This document shows positions 25,521 to 33,718 of a DNA stretch of 36,969 nt, piece after piece. How positions within the stretch are numbered: position 1 is the first letter of the stretch; the number at the start of each line of letters is the position of its first letter. The DNA comes from SM23-32 sp964434535. Lineage in GTDB: Bacteria; Planctomycetota; Brocadiia; SM23-32. The notes under the pieces were generated by a model. It ran no database searches and was not told the DNA's origin. It saw only the letters and a list, made by a program, of their open reading frames with translations. The stretch is from assembly GCA_964434535.1 (NCBI GenBank), contig CAYSWA010000022.1:1-36969 (forward strand). Reading direction: 5' to 3'. The position numbers were made by a program, and so were the translations under genes.

Positions 25521-25583
25521 GCGCGTTGCCTTACCGGGTCTGTAGCTCTAACCATCGCGGCCATACCAGCAATCGACGGCCGC

Positions 25584-25612
25584 ATGATAAGAGACGCCCC
25601 CCGCACTGTCAA
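25584..25612 (-). promoter_or_regulatory. Promoter of the response regulator-kinase operon
   Basis: Minus strand: TTGACA, 17-bp spacer, TATCAT, near consensus. It is back to back with the rarA promoter and predicts a leader of about 240 nt. Confidence 0.8.
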
Positions 25613-25656
25613 GACTGTAACACGACCCGGCGGCGGCCAGGCGCCTCACGTCGTTC

Positions 25657-25685
25657 TTGACGCGGGTCGCCCCGCGTGGTAGCCT
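25657..25685 (+). promoter_or_regulatory. Promoter of rarA
   Basis: TTGACG, 17-bp spacer, TAGCCT. The predicted transcript start near 25692 excludes the upstream in-frame GTG/ATG candidates and supports the TTG start at 25727. Confidence 0.65.
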
Positions 25686-25726
25686 CGGGACGGCCCCCTT
25701 GTCGCAAGCACTGCGAGGAAAGGGAC

Positions 25727-27082
25727 TTGTCACTCTTCGACGAACAGCAGGCCGAGGGCGCGCTCGAGCCCCCCGCCGACGCGCCGCTGGCCACGCGCAT
25801 GCGGCCGCGCGCGCTGGAGGAGTTCGTCGGCCAGGAGCACTTCGTCGGCGAGGGACAGCTCCTGTGGCGGATGATCCGCGCCGACCGTCTCGCCTCGCTC
25901 ATCTTCTACGGCCCGCCCGGCACGGGCAAGACCGCCCTGGCGCACGTGATCGCCCGCGCCACGCAGGCCGCCTTCGCGCCGATCAACGCCGTCACCTCCA
26001 ACGTGGCCGAGCTGCGCGAGCTGCTCGCCCGCGCCGCCGAGCGCAAGCGCCGCGCCGACCGCCGCACCGTGCTGTTCATCGACGAGCTCCACCGCTTCAA
26101 CCGCGCCCAGCAGGACGTGCTGCTGCCCGACGTCGAGGCCGGCACCGTCATCCTGATCGGCGCCACCACCCACAACCCCTTCCACTCGATCAACTCGCCC
26201 CTGCTCTCCCGCTCGCAGATCTTCCAGTTCAAACCGCTCGGGTCCGAACAGATCCGCACGCTGCTGCGGCGGGCGCTAAAGGACCGGGAGCGCGGGCTCG
26301 GCGAGCACCCCGTCGAGGCGGACGACGAGGCCCTCGACCACCTGATCGAGATATGCGACGGCGACGCCCGCCGCGCGCTCAACGCCCTGGAGGTCGGCGT
26401 GCTGAGCGCCGAGCCCGCCGGGGACGGCCTGATCCACTTCGACCTCGCCCTCGCCGAGGCGTCCATCCAGCGCAAGGCCATCGTCTACGACCGCGACGAG
26501 GACGAGCACTACGACACGGCCAGCGCCTTCATCAAGAGCATGCGCGGCAGCGACCCCGACGCCGCCCTCTACTGGATGGCCAAGATGCTGGAGGGCGGCG
26601 AGGACCCCCGCTTCATCGCCCGGCGCGTGGTGATCTGCGCAGCGGAGGACGTGGGCAACGCCGCCCCGAACGCGCTGGTGCTCGCCGTGGCCGCCCAGCA
26701 CGCGGTGGAGTTCGTGGGCATGCCCGAGGCGCGCATCCCGCTCGCCCAGGCCGTCACCTACATCGCCTGCGCCCCGAAGAGCAACGCCGCCTACCTGGCC
26801 GTCGACGCCGCGCAGAAGGACGTAGCCGAGGGGCGCACCCTCCCCGTGCCCGACCACCTGAAGGACGCCAGCTACCCCGGCGCGGAGCGGCTCGGGCGCG
26901 GCGAGGGCTACAAGTACGCCCACGGCTACGAGGGCCACTGGGTGGACCAGGACTACATCCCGACCACGCGCATCTACTACCGCCCCACCGAGCAGGGCCA
27001 CGAGCGCCAGCTCAAGGAGCGCCTCGACGCCATCCGCCGCGCCCGCGGCATCGAGGAGCAAGAGGCGAACGGAGAGGACTGA
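25727..27082 (+). CDS. rarA: Replication-associated recombination protein RarA (MgsA, AAA+ ATPase)
   Basis: 451 residues. The N-terminus MSLFDEQQ...APLATRMRPRALEEFVGQ is typical of the family. Walker A is GPPGTGKTA (62-70), Walker B LFIDELHRFN (about 116-125), sensor 1 IGATTHNPF, and sensor 2 CDGDARRALNALE. The C-terminal tetramerisation domain contains IKSMRGSDPDAALYWMAKML and YKYAHGYEGHWV. RarA acts at stalled forks with RecA and SSB. The TTG start has AGGAAAGGG just upstream and follows the promoter at 25657-25685. It is followed after 75 bp by the rhomboid gene. Confidence 0.94.
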   Translation: MSLFDEQQAEGALEPPADAPLATRMRPRALEEFVGQEHFVGEGQLLWRMIRADRLASLIFYGPPGTGKTALAHVIARATQAAFAPINAVTSNVAELRELLARAAERKRRADRRTVLFIDELHRFNRAQQDVLLPDVEAGTVILIGATTHNPFHSINSPLLSRSQIFQFKPLGSEQIRTLLRRALKDRERGLGEHPVEADDEALDHLIEICDGDARRALNALEVGVLSAEPAGDGLIHFDLALAEASIQRKAIVYDRDEDEHYDTASAFIKSMRGSDPDAALYWMAKMLEGGEDPRFIARRVVICAAEDVGNAAPNALVLAVAAQHAVEFVGMPEARIPLAQAVTYIACAPKSNAAYLAVDAAQKDVAEGRTLPVPDHLKDASYPGAERLGRGEGYKYAHGYEGHWVDQDYIPTTRIYYRPTEQGHERQLKERLDAIRRARGIEEQEANGED

Positions 27083-27157
27083 CCACGACGGCACGACGAG
27101 TGCGCAGGGGGCGAATAGCCGCGGCCCCCGGCGCGTAGGTAGGTGGGAGGACGAGCC

Positions 27158-28288
27158 ATGCGGGCACGAAAAGCCAGGCGCGCCGGCCGGGCGTGCCCCA
27201 AGTGCGGGGAGGGGATGCGACGGCTCCAGGTGGATCGGGCCGAGCTCGACCTCTGCCCGCGCTGCTGGGGCACGTGGTACGACACGGAGGAGCTCTCACG
27301 GGCCGCCGGGCTGCGCATCGGCGAGACCATGACCGCCGCCGCGCTCGCCGGCGCCCGCCGCACCGACCACCGCTGCCCCTCCTGCGGCGCCCTGCTCTAC
27401 GAGCGCGAGATCGAGCGCGGCGCCGGCCTGCTCATCGACCAGTGCCCCCGCTGCTCGGGCCTGTTCCTGGACCGCGACGAGTTCTCCCGCATCAAGGAGC
27501 ACTTCCGCTCGCGCAGGGCGCCCTCGCTGCCGCAACGCTCCGCGCCGGGACGGCGGGCCGATGACCTGCCGGCGACGCTCGACGAAGAATCGTCCCTGCT
27601 GGCCCTCTTCCAGTACCTGACCGGGCTCCCCCTGGAGATCGACTCCCCGCAGACGCTCTTCCCGCCCGTGGTCACGACGCTGATCGTCGCGAACGTGGCG
27701 ATCCTCGCCGCCGCCCTCTACCTGGGCATGGCGCAGTGGGTGCAGATGCTCGGCACGGTGCCGGCGGAGGTCGCCGCGGGCCATCGCCTGCACACGCTGG
27801 TCACCTCCACGTTCATGCACGCCGGCGTGCTGCACCTTGTGGGCAACATGTACTTCCTTTACGTCGCGGGCGACAACGTGGAGGGGCGGCTCGGGTCGGG
27901 CGGGTTCCTGGCCTTCTACCTGGCCTGCGGGCTGGCGGGCGGTCTGGCGCAGGTCGCCTCCGACCCCACCAGCCGGATACCGATGGTGGGCGCGAGCGGT
28001 GCGATCTCCGGCGTGCTCGGCGCCTACGTGGTCTTCTATCCCCGCAACCGGCTGCTGGTGCGCTGGCTGTGGCGGATCGGCTGGGTCTTCACGCCGATCC
28101 GCTTCGAGGTCCCGGCGTGGGCCTACCTCGGTTTCTGGGCCCTGATCCAGCTCTTCTTCGCGTGGATGGACGTGCCGGGGGTGGGCTGGTGGGCGCACCT
28201 GGGCGGCTTCGCCTGCGGCGCCCTGATCGCCGCCCTGCTGCGCTGCCGCGACTCCGGCAAGGCGAAGCTCGCTCAACCCGCAACGTAG
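27158..28288 (+). CDS. Rhomboid intramembrane serine protease with two N-terminal zinc ribbons
   Basis: 376 residues. Two TFIIB-type zinc-ribbon units come first: CPKCGEGM...LCPRCWGTWYD (13-41) and CPSCGALL...QCPRCSGLFLDRDEF (73-109). After a linker, the rhomboid fold begins at about 170, with FMHAGVLHLVGNMYFLYVAGDNVE (219-242), catalytic S280 in VGASGAISG and catalytic H347 in WWAHLGGFACG. Rhomboids cleave transmembrane substrates within the membrane; the ribbons could recognise substrate or nucleic acid on the cytoplasmic side, which is inference. The ATG at 27158 has GGGAGG at 7-bp spacing; a GTG at 27143 is a less likely start. Confidence 0.9.
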   Translation: MRARKARRAGRACPKCGEGMRRLQVDRAELDLCPRCWGTWYDTEELSRAAGLRIGETMTAAALAGARRTDHRCPSCGALLYEREIERGAGLLIDQCPRCSGLFLDRDEFSRIKEHFRSRRAPSLPQRSAPGRRADDLPATLDEESSLLALFQYLTGLPLEIDSPQTLFPPVVTTLIVANVAILAAALYLGMAQWVQMLGTVPAEVAAGHRLHTLVTSTFMHAGVLHLVGNMYFLYVAGDNVEGRLGSGGFLAFYLACGLAGGLAQVASDPTSRIPMVGASGAISGVLGAYVVFYPRNRLLVRWLWRIGWVFTPIRFEVPAWAYLGFWALIQLFFAWMDVPGVGWWAHLGGFACGALIAALLRCRDSGKAKLAQPAT

Positions 28289-28295
28289 AACGTGT

Positions 28296-28355
28296 TCAGC
28301 GAGATGGGCGCTCGGGCGTCGTCTCGATCCACCTCGCGATGCGCAACTCGGGCAT
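28296..28355 (-). pseudogene. 19-codon 5' stub of a DUF433-like antitoxin gene
   Basis: A minus-strand frame reads MPELRIARWIETTPERPSR and stops. The start resembles DUF433 proteins, which begin with a short lead and IETTPxxCGGxPxIAGTRI; the stub ends just where CGGxP should come. A good ribosome site (GAGGAGAG) and a plausible promoter remain upstream. It looks like a gene truncated by deletion at the rhomboid gene's 3' end. DUF433 is a short domain and the match covers only about 12 residues, so confidence is moderate. Confidence 0.4.
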
Positions 28356-28389
28356 GGTCGGCTCTCCTCGGGTTCAGAGGTCCGCGCCC

Positions 28390-28417
28390 ATGGTAGCGAC
28401 GGCTGCACCGCGCGCAA
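28390..28417 (-). promoter_or_regulatory. Orphan promoter before the DUF433 stub
   Basis: Minus strand: TTGCGC, 16-bp spacer, TACCAT, about 35 bp upstream of the stub's start. It would now drive antisense transcription into the 3' end of the rhomboid gene. Confidence 0.4.
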
Positions 28418-28440
28418 GGTAAGGGGCTGACGCCGTCCGG

Positions 28441-28469
28441 TTGACTTGGCGCGCCGGGGGCTGTATCAA
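28441..28469 (+). promoter_or_regulatory. Promoter of the glycine cleavage operon
   Basis: TTGACT, 17-bp spacer, TATCAA. Transcription would begin near 28476, leaving only about 28 nt before gcvT, too little for a glycine riboswitch. Confidence 0.75.
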
Positions 28470-28503
28470 TCGCCTTCCCCTTTACCGGCCGGGACGGGCG
28501 CGG

Positions 28504-29598
28504 ATGAGAACCCCCCTCCACGAGCACCACCTGGCGCTCGGCGCGCGGATGACCGAGTTCGCCGGCTGGCAGATGCCCGTCCGCTACCGGGGCATCATCG
28601 AAGAGCACCTCCACAGCCGCGCCGCCGTCTCGCTCTTCGATACCTGCCACATGAGCGAGTTCCGCGTCTGGGGCGTCTGGTCGGAGCAGGCGCTGGCCCG
28701 CGCGCTGGCCTGCCGCGTGGAGGGCATGCGCATCGGGCGCTGCCGCTACGGCTTCCTGCTCGCCGAGGACGGCGGGGTGCTCGACGACCTGATCTGCTAC
28801 CGGCTCGCCGTCGAGGAGTTCATGGTCGTGGCCAACGCGGGCACGCGGGAGCGGGACGCCCGCGTCCTGGAGGAGCGCCTGGGCAGCCGTGCCGTCTTCG
28901 ACGACATCTCCGAGGAGACCGGCAAGCTCGACCTCCAGGGCCCCGGCTCGCTGGAGGCGCTGCGCCGGGTTTCGGATGCGCCGGTGCCCCCCTTGCGGTA
29001 TTATTCGTTTGCGCGCCTCCGCGTGGCCGGCATGGAGGCGCTGGTCAGCCGCACCGGCTACACCGGGGAGCTCGGCTTCGAGCTTTACGTGTCGGCCGAG
29101 CGCGTGGCCGCGCTCCATGAGGCGCTGCTGGAGGTGGACGGCGTCGAGCCGGCCGGGCTCGGGGCGCGGGACGCCTTGCGACTCGAGATGGGCTATCCGC
29201 TCTACGGCCACGAGCTGGACGAGTCGGTGACGCCCCGCCAGGCCGGGCTCGGGTGGGCGTTGCCGCCCGACGAGCGCTACGTGGGGGCGGAGGGGATCGC
29301 GCGGCGGGAGCCGGGGCGCCGGCTGGTGGGCGTTTGCTTCGAGGGACGCCGTGCCGCACGCGCCGGCGATGCGCTGCTCTGCGACGGCGCGGAGGCGGGG
29401 CGCGTGACCAGCGGGTCGTACGCCCCGGCGCTGGGCTGCGCCGTGGCGCTGGGATACGTGGAGAGGGCATGCGCCGGGCCGGGCACGCCGCTGGCGGCCC
29501 GGGTGCGCGGCCGCGTCGTGCACGGACGCGTCGCGCGGCTGCCGTTCTACAGCGAGGGCACGGTGAAGGCGGAGCTGCCAGGGGAGGAGGGACGATGA
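28504..29598 (+). CDS. gcvT: Glycine cleavage system T protein (aminomethyltransferase)
   Basis: 364 residues. It transfers the methylene carbon from the lipoyl arm of GcvH to tetrahydrofolate, releasing ammonia. Hallmarks: TPLHEHHLALGARMTEFAGWQMPVRY at the N-terminus, SLFDTCHMSEF, the folate-binding LDDLICYRL region, LDLQGPGSLEAL, SRTGYTGELGFEL and ARDALRLEMGYPLYGHEL. The C-terminal barrel ends with LGYVERACAGPGTPL. The stop overlaps the gcvH start (ATGA), indicating coupled translation. The first of four genes in the complete gcv operon except for the shared L protein. Confidence 0.95.
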   Translation: MRTPLHEHHLALGARMTEFAGWQMPVRYRGIIEEHLHSRAAVSLFDTCHMSEFRVWGVWSEQALARALACRVEGMRIGRCRYGFLLAEDGGVLDDLICYRLAVEEFMVVANAGTRERDARVLEERLGSRAVFDDISEETGKLDLQGPGSLEALRRVSDAPVPPLRYYSFARLRVAGMEALVSRTGYTGELGFELYVSAERVAALHEALLEVDGVEPAGLGARDALRLEMGYPLYGHELDESVTPRQAGLGWALPPDERYVGAEGIARREPGRRLVGVCFEGRRAARAGDALLCDGAEAGRVTSGSYAPALGCAVALGYVERACAGPGTPLAARVRGRVVHGRVARLPFYSEGTVKAELPGEEGR

Positions 29599-29993
29599 GC
29601 GAAGTCGTCAACGATCTGCTCTACACCGAGGAGCACGAGTGGGCCCGCGTGGAAGGCGGCGTCGCCACGGTGGGCATCACGGCCTACGCCGCCGATCAGC
29701 TCGGCGACGTCACCTACATCGACCTGCCCGAGGAGGGCGACGAGGTCACCCAGGGCGACGCGTTCAGCGAGGTGGAGTCCATCAAGGCCGTCAGCGACGT
29801 CTACGCCCCGGCCGGGGGCGTCATCAGCGCCGTCAACGAACGCCTGGAGGGCGAGCCGGGCCTGATCAACCAGAGCCCCTACGATGAGGGCTGGATCTGC
29901 CGCATCGAGCTCTGCGACGAGGCCGACCTGGAGAACTTGCTCGACGCCGAGCAGTACGCCGAGCTGCTCCAGCGGCTGGAGCAGGCGCAGTGA
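29595..29993 (+). CDS. gcvH: Glycine cleavage system H protein
   Basis: 132 residues, standard length. It is the lipoylated shuttle between GcvP, GcvT and the L protein. The N-terminus LLYTEEHEWARVEGGVATVGIT and ADQLGDVTYIDLPEEGDEV are canonical. The lipoyl-acceptor lysine is K64 in FSEVESIKAVSDVYAP. The C-terminus GLINQSPYDEGWICRIEL is normal. GGGGAGGAGGGACG gives a strong ribosome site. Confidence 0.96.
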   Translation: MSEVVNDLLYTEEHEWARVEGGVATVGITAYAADQLGDVTYIDLPEEGDEVTQGDAFSEVESIKAVSDVYAPAGGVISAVNERLEGEPGLINQSPYDEGWICRIELCDEADLENLLDAEQYAELLQRLEQAQ

Positions 29994-30018
29994 AGCGGCG
30001 CCCGCAGCGAGCCACGAG

Positions 30019-31350
30019 ATGAGCTACGTGAGCATCACCGAAGAGCAGCGGCGCCAGATGCTGGAGGCGATCGGCGTCGAGTCGGTCGAGGCGCTCTTCG
30101 CCGACATCCCGGCGGAGCTCCGCACCGAGGGGCTCGACGTGCCGCCGGGCGCCTCGGAGATGGAAGTCCGGCGCCACCTGCGGCGCCTCAGCGAGAAGAA
30201 CGCCGCGGACCTGGTGCTCTTCGTCGGCGGGGGCGTCTACGACCACTACGTGCCGGCGGCCGTCGACGCCCTGCTGCGGCGCGGCGAGTTCTACACCGCC
30301 TACACCCCCTACCAGGCCGAGGCCTCGCAGGGCACCCTCCAGGCCATCTACGAGTACCAGACGGCCGTCTGCCGCCTCACCGGCATGGAGGTCGCCAACG
30401 CGAGCCTCTACGACGGCGGCACCGCCCTGTACGAGGCGGCCATCATGGCCCTGCGCATCACCGCACGGAACAAGATCCTGCTCGACAGCGGCGTCAACCC
30501 CGTCTACCGCAACATGCTCCAGTGCTACACGGGCAACCTGAACGTCGGCTACGTGCCGATACCCGTGGCCCACGGGCAGACGCGGCGCGACGCGCTGCGG
30601 GAGCACCTGGACGAGGAGACGGCGGCCGTCATCTTGCAGAACCCCAACTTCTTCGGCGCCATCGACGACCTGAGCGACGTGGCCCAGATGGCCCACGGCG
30701 TCGGCGCGCTCGCCGTGCTCTCCTGCTATCCCGTCTCGCTGGGCCTGCTGAAGACGCCGGCCGAGATGGGCATGGACATCGCCACCGGCGAGGGGCAGTC
30801 GCTCGGGCTGCCGCTCTCCTTCGGCGGGCCCTACCTCGGCTTCATGGCCACCCGCAGCGAGCACATCCGCCAGATGCCGGGGCGGATCGTGGGCGCCACG
30901 CGCGACGAGCGGGGCCGGCGGGGCTTCGTGCTCACCCTCCAGACCCGCGAGCAGCACATCCGCCGCGAGCGCGCCACCAGCAACATCTGCACCAACGAGG
31001 CGCTCTGCGCGCTCGCCGCGCTGATCTACCTCTCGCTGGTCGGCAAGGAGGGCCTGCGCGAGGTGGCCCGACTCTGCGCGGACAAGGCGCAGTACTGCCG
31101 CGAGCGGCTCGACGCCATCCCCGACGTGCGCGTGATGAGCAGCTCACCCACCTTCAACGAGATGACGGTGCTCCTGCCCGAGGATGCCGGCGAGGTGGTG
31201 GGGCGCATGATCGAGGAGGGCTTCGCCGCCGGGCTGCCGCTGGGGCGCTACTACCCGCAGATGTCCCGCTACCTCCTGGTCGCCGTGACCGAGCGGCGCA
31301 CCAAGGAAGAGATCGGCCGGTTCGCCGAGGCCCTGGAGGCGGTGCTGTGA
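30019..31350 (+). CDS. gcvPA: Glycine dehydrogenase (decarboxylating) subunit 1
   Basis: 443 residues, the N-terminal half of the split P protein. YVSITEEQRRQMLEAIGV is the usual start, followed by FVGGGVYDHYVPAAVDALL, YTAYTPYQAEASQGTLQAIYEYQT, DGGTALYEAAIMA, SFGGPYLGFMATRSEHIRQMPGRIVG and TREQ...RATSNICTNEALCALAALIYL. It has no PLP lysine, which is in subunit 2. The ATG at 30019 was chosen from the conserved N-terminus; the upstream extension overlaps gcvH in another frame. It overlaps gcvPB by 4 nt (GTGA). Confidence 0.95.
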   Translation: MSYVSITEEQRRQMLEAIGVESVEALFADIPAELRTEGLDVPPGASEMEVRRHLRRLSEKNAADLVLFVGGGVYDHYVPAAVDALLRRGEFYTAYTPYQAEASQGTLQAIYEYQTAVCRLTGMEVANASLYDGGTALYEAAIMALRITARNKILLDSGVNPVYRNMLQCYTGNLNVGYVPIPVAHGQTRRDALREHLDEETAAVILQNPNFFGAIDDLSDVAQMAHGVGALAVLSCYPVSLGLLKTPAEMGMDIATGEGQSLGLPLSFGGPYLGFMATRSEHIRQMPGRIVGATRDERGRRGFVLTLQTREQHIRRERATSNICTNEALCALAALIYLSLVGKEGLREVARLCADKAQYCRERLDAIPDVRVMSSSPTFNEMTVLLPEDAGEVVGRMIEEGFAAGLPLGRYYPQMSRYLLVAVTERRTKEEIGRFAEALEAVL

Positions 31351-32825
31351 AGCTGATCTTCGAGAAGAGCCGCCCCGGCCGCCGGGGCTTCCGCTTCCCG
31401 CGCAAGGACGTGCCCACCGCCGCCGCGCTGCCGCCCGAGTACCTGCGGGCCGAGCCGGCCGAGCTGCCCGAGGTCAGCGAGCTGGACGTGGTGCGCCACT
31501 TCACCCGCCTCTCGCAGCGCAACTTCAGCGTGGACACCCACTTCTATCCCCTCGGCTCGTGCACGATGAAGTACAACCCCAAGATCGCCGAGGAGGTGGC
31601 CCGCCTGGAGGGCTTCTCCGCGCTGCACCCCCTGCTGCCCCAGCTCCACCTGGGCGGCATGCTCGTGCAGGGCGCCCTGGAGGTGCTCTACGAGATGGGC
31701 CGGATGCTGCGTGAGATCACCGGCATGGCCGAGTTCACCATGCAGCCCCTGGCCGGCGCCCACGGCGAGCTGACCGGCGCCATGCTCATCGCCGCCTACC
31801 ACCGCCACCGCGGCAACCACAAGACGAAGATCATCATCCCCGACTCCGCCCACGGCACCAACCCCGCCAGCGCCGCCATCGCCGGCTACGACGTGGCCAC
31901 CGTGCCGAGCAACAAGCGCGGCGTCATGGACGTGGAGGCCGCCCGCCGGACCATCGACGACCAGACGGCCGGCCTCATGCTCACCTGCCCCAACACGCTC
32001 GGGCTGTTCAACCGCGACATCAAAGAGCTGACCGACCTGGTCCACGCCGTCGACGGCCTGGCCTACTACGACGGGGCGAACCTGAACGCCATCCTGGGCA
32101 AGGTGCGCCCCGGCGAGCTCGGCTTCGACATCGTGCACCTGAACCTGCACAAGACCTTCGCCACCCCCCACGGCGGGGGCGGGCCGGGGGCCGGGCCGGT
32201 CGGCGTGGTGGCCAGGCTCGAGCCCTTCCTGCCCACGCCGATCGTGACCAAGCGCAAGGACGGCACTTACTCGCTCGATTTCGACCGCCCGGAGACGATC
32301 GGGTTCATCGCACCCTTCTACGGGAACTTCGCGGTGATCCTGCGCGCCTACGCCTACATCCTCCAGCTCGGCCGCGAGGGCCTCGTCGAGGTCGCCGACA
32401 ACGCCGTGCTCAGCGCCAACTACCTGCTGGCCCGCCTCCGGGAGCACTACCGGCTGCCCTACGAGCGGAGATGCATGCACGAGTTCGTGCTCTCGGCCGA
32501 CGGGCTCGGCGCCGGCGGCGTGCGCGCCGCCGACGTGGCCAAGGCGCTGATCGAGCGCGGCTTCCACCCGCCGACGGTCTACTTCCCGCTCGTGGTGCCG
32601 GAGGCGCTGATGATCGAGCCGACCGAGTGCGAGGGCCTGGAGACGCTCGACGCGTTCGTGGACGCCATGGTCGAGATCGCCCGCATCGCCCGCGAGGAGC
32701 CCGAGGCGCTGCGGCGGGCGCCGACGACCACCCCGGTCGGCCGCCTGGACGAGGTGCACGCCGCCCGCCACCCCGACGTCTGCTACCGGCCGTCTGAGTC
32801 TCCGTCAGCACGTCGAGGACGATAA
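31347..32825 (+). CDS. gcvPB: Glycine dehydrogenase (decarboxylating) subunit 2
   Basis: 492 residues, the PLP-binding half of the split P protein. LPLGSC-type block FYPLGSCTMKYNPK, MQPLAGAHGELTG, DSAHGTNPASAA and the PLP lysine K269 in VHLNLHKTFATPHGGGGPGAGPVG are clear. GTG start at 31347 overlaps the gcvPA stop. The last ten residues (SESPSARRGR) do not look like the family; they lie over an antisense fragment of a receiver-domain gene, so the natural C-terminus near HPDVCYRP has probably been extended by a rearrangement. Confidence 0.95.
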   Translation: MKLIFEKSRPGRRGFRFPRKDVPTAAALPPEYLRAEPAELPEVSELDVVRHFTRLSQRNFSVDTHFYPLGSCTMKYNPKIAEEVARLEGFSALHPLLPQLHLGGMLVQGALEVLYEMGRMLREITGMAEFTMQPLAGAHGELTGAMLIAAYHRHRGNHKTKIIIPDSAHGTNPASAAIAGYDVATVPSNKRGVMDVEAARRTIDDQTAGLMLTCPNTLGLFNRDIKELTDLVHAVDGLAYYDGANLNAILGKVRPGELGFDIVHLNLHKTFATPHGGGGPGAGPVGVVARLEPFLPTPIVTKRKDGTYSLDFDRPETIGFIAPFYGNFAVILRAYAYILQLGREGLVEVADNAVLSANYLLARLREHYRLPYERRCMHEFVLSADGLGAGGVRAADVAKALIERGFHPPTVYFPLVVPEALMIEPTECEGLETLDAFVDAMVEIARIAREEPEALRRAPTTTPVGRLDEVHAARHPDVCYRPSESPSARRGR

Positions 32826-32877
32826 CGTCGGGAAGCTCCTCGGGGGCCTTCGCACAACGAAGCACTCTCAGGGCTGC
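32800..32877 (-). pseudogene. Fragment of a response-regulator receiver domain
   Basis: The minus-strand frame reads ALRVLRCAKAPEELPDVIVL followed by DVLTET. This is the alpha-2/beta-3 region of a receiver domain, with its phosphoacceptor Asp in VIVLDV. Neither the N-terminal acidic pocket nor the KP motif is found around it. The fragment runs into the 3' end of gcvPB. The stretch 32826-32956 holds nothing else I recognise. Confidence 0.5.
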
Positions 32878-32956
32878 CGGCCGCCTCGTGCAATGATGGG
32901 CGGGTTGGCAAGGAACATCCCCTGCCGTAAGGCCGCAGATGCGCAACTTCCACCCT

Positions 32957-33718
32957 TCACAGCCCCTTTGACCGCCACATGTGGTGGAACCGGCAGGCGC
33001 CCCAGAACAGCACCGCCGTGAACGCCGCGAGCATCAGCAGGCCCAGCCAGGTGGGGAAGTACGGCTTCTGCCCGAAACCCGTCCGGATCAGGTCCCCGGC
33101 ATAGGAAAGGGGCGAGATCGGCGAGACCCAGCGCGCCCAGGCCGGCATCTGCGCGATGGGCAGAAAGACGCCGCTCACGAACAGGAGCGGCAGGCGCACC
33201 AGGTTCGAAAGCAGCATGATGTTGGACGGGCTGCTCGCCGGCGGCGCGGCCAGCAGCACGCCCAATGAAGCGAAACTCAGCGCCCCCAGCACGATGCCCG
33301 CCACCAGCAGCAGGACGTTCGTGACGGCGGCGTCCGTCAGCGCCAGGCCGAGCACGATGGGGATGACCGAGAGGCAGGCTCCGAAGACCAGGCCGCTGAC
33401 CACGTCGCCGGCCAGGATGGCCCGCAGCGAGACGGGCGAGGAGATCAGCCGCTCGTAGGTCTTCGCCCGCCTTTCCCAGGGGGTCACCAGCGGCCCCACG
33501 GCGCTCGCGGTGAACCAGAGCGCCATCGCAACCATGCCCGGCACGATGTTCTCCGGCGCGATCGGCCGGCCCATCTTGAAGGTCAGGAAGAAGAACACCG
33601 GAAACAGCACGCCGAAGATCAGCACCGGGGGTTTCAGGTAGTAAAGCAGCGCGTTCTTCTTGGCGATGACGTAGACCCCGTGCGCCTGCCTGCGCCAGGT
33701 GTAGACGGCTTCGCTCAT
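32957..33718 (-). CDS. ABC-2 type transporter permease
   Basis: 253 residues with six predicted transmembrane helices. The N-terminus (KKNALLYYLKPPVLIFGVLFPVFF) and the PWERRAKTYERLISSPVS coupling helix region are typical of ABC-2 exporters, as is LPLLFVSGVFLPIAQMPAWARWVSPISPLSYAGDLIR. It pairs with the ATPase immediately upstream (4-nt overlap). The substrate is not evident. Confidence 0.9.
   Translation of the reverse strand: MSEAVYTWRRQAHGVYVIAKKNALLYYLKPPVLIFGVLFPVFFFLTFKMGRPIAPENIVPGMVAMALWFTASAVGPLVTPWERRAKTYERLISSPVSLRAILAGDVVSGLVFGACLSVIPIVLGLALTDAAVTNVLLLVAGIVLGALSFASLGVLLAAPPASSPSNIMLLSNLVRLPLLFVSGVFLPIAQMPAWARWVSPISPLSYAGDLIRTGFGQKPYFPTWLGLLMLAAFTAVLFWGACRFHHMWRSKGL

Noticed and set aside
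25676..25726. Upstream in-frame start for rarA at 25676
   Set aside because: It lies upstream of or inside the -10 box; the TTG at 25727 has a ribosome site and matches the family N-terminus.
27107..27129. GGGGGC/GCCCCC hairpin after rarA as a terminator
   Set aside because: No T-run follows it, and the rhomboid gene starts shortly after on the same strand; probably chance in GC-rich DNA.
28470..28503. Glycine riboswitch before gcvT
   Set aside because: The predicted leader is only about 28 nt and has no tandem aptamer signature.
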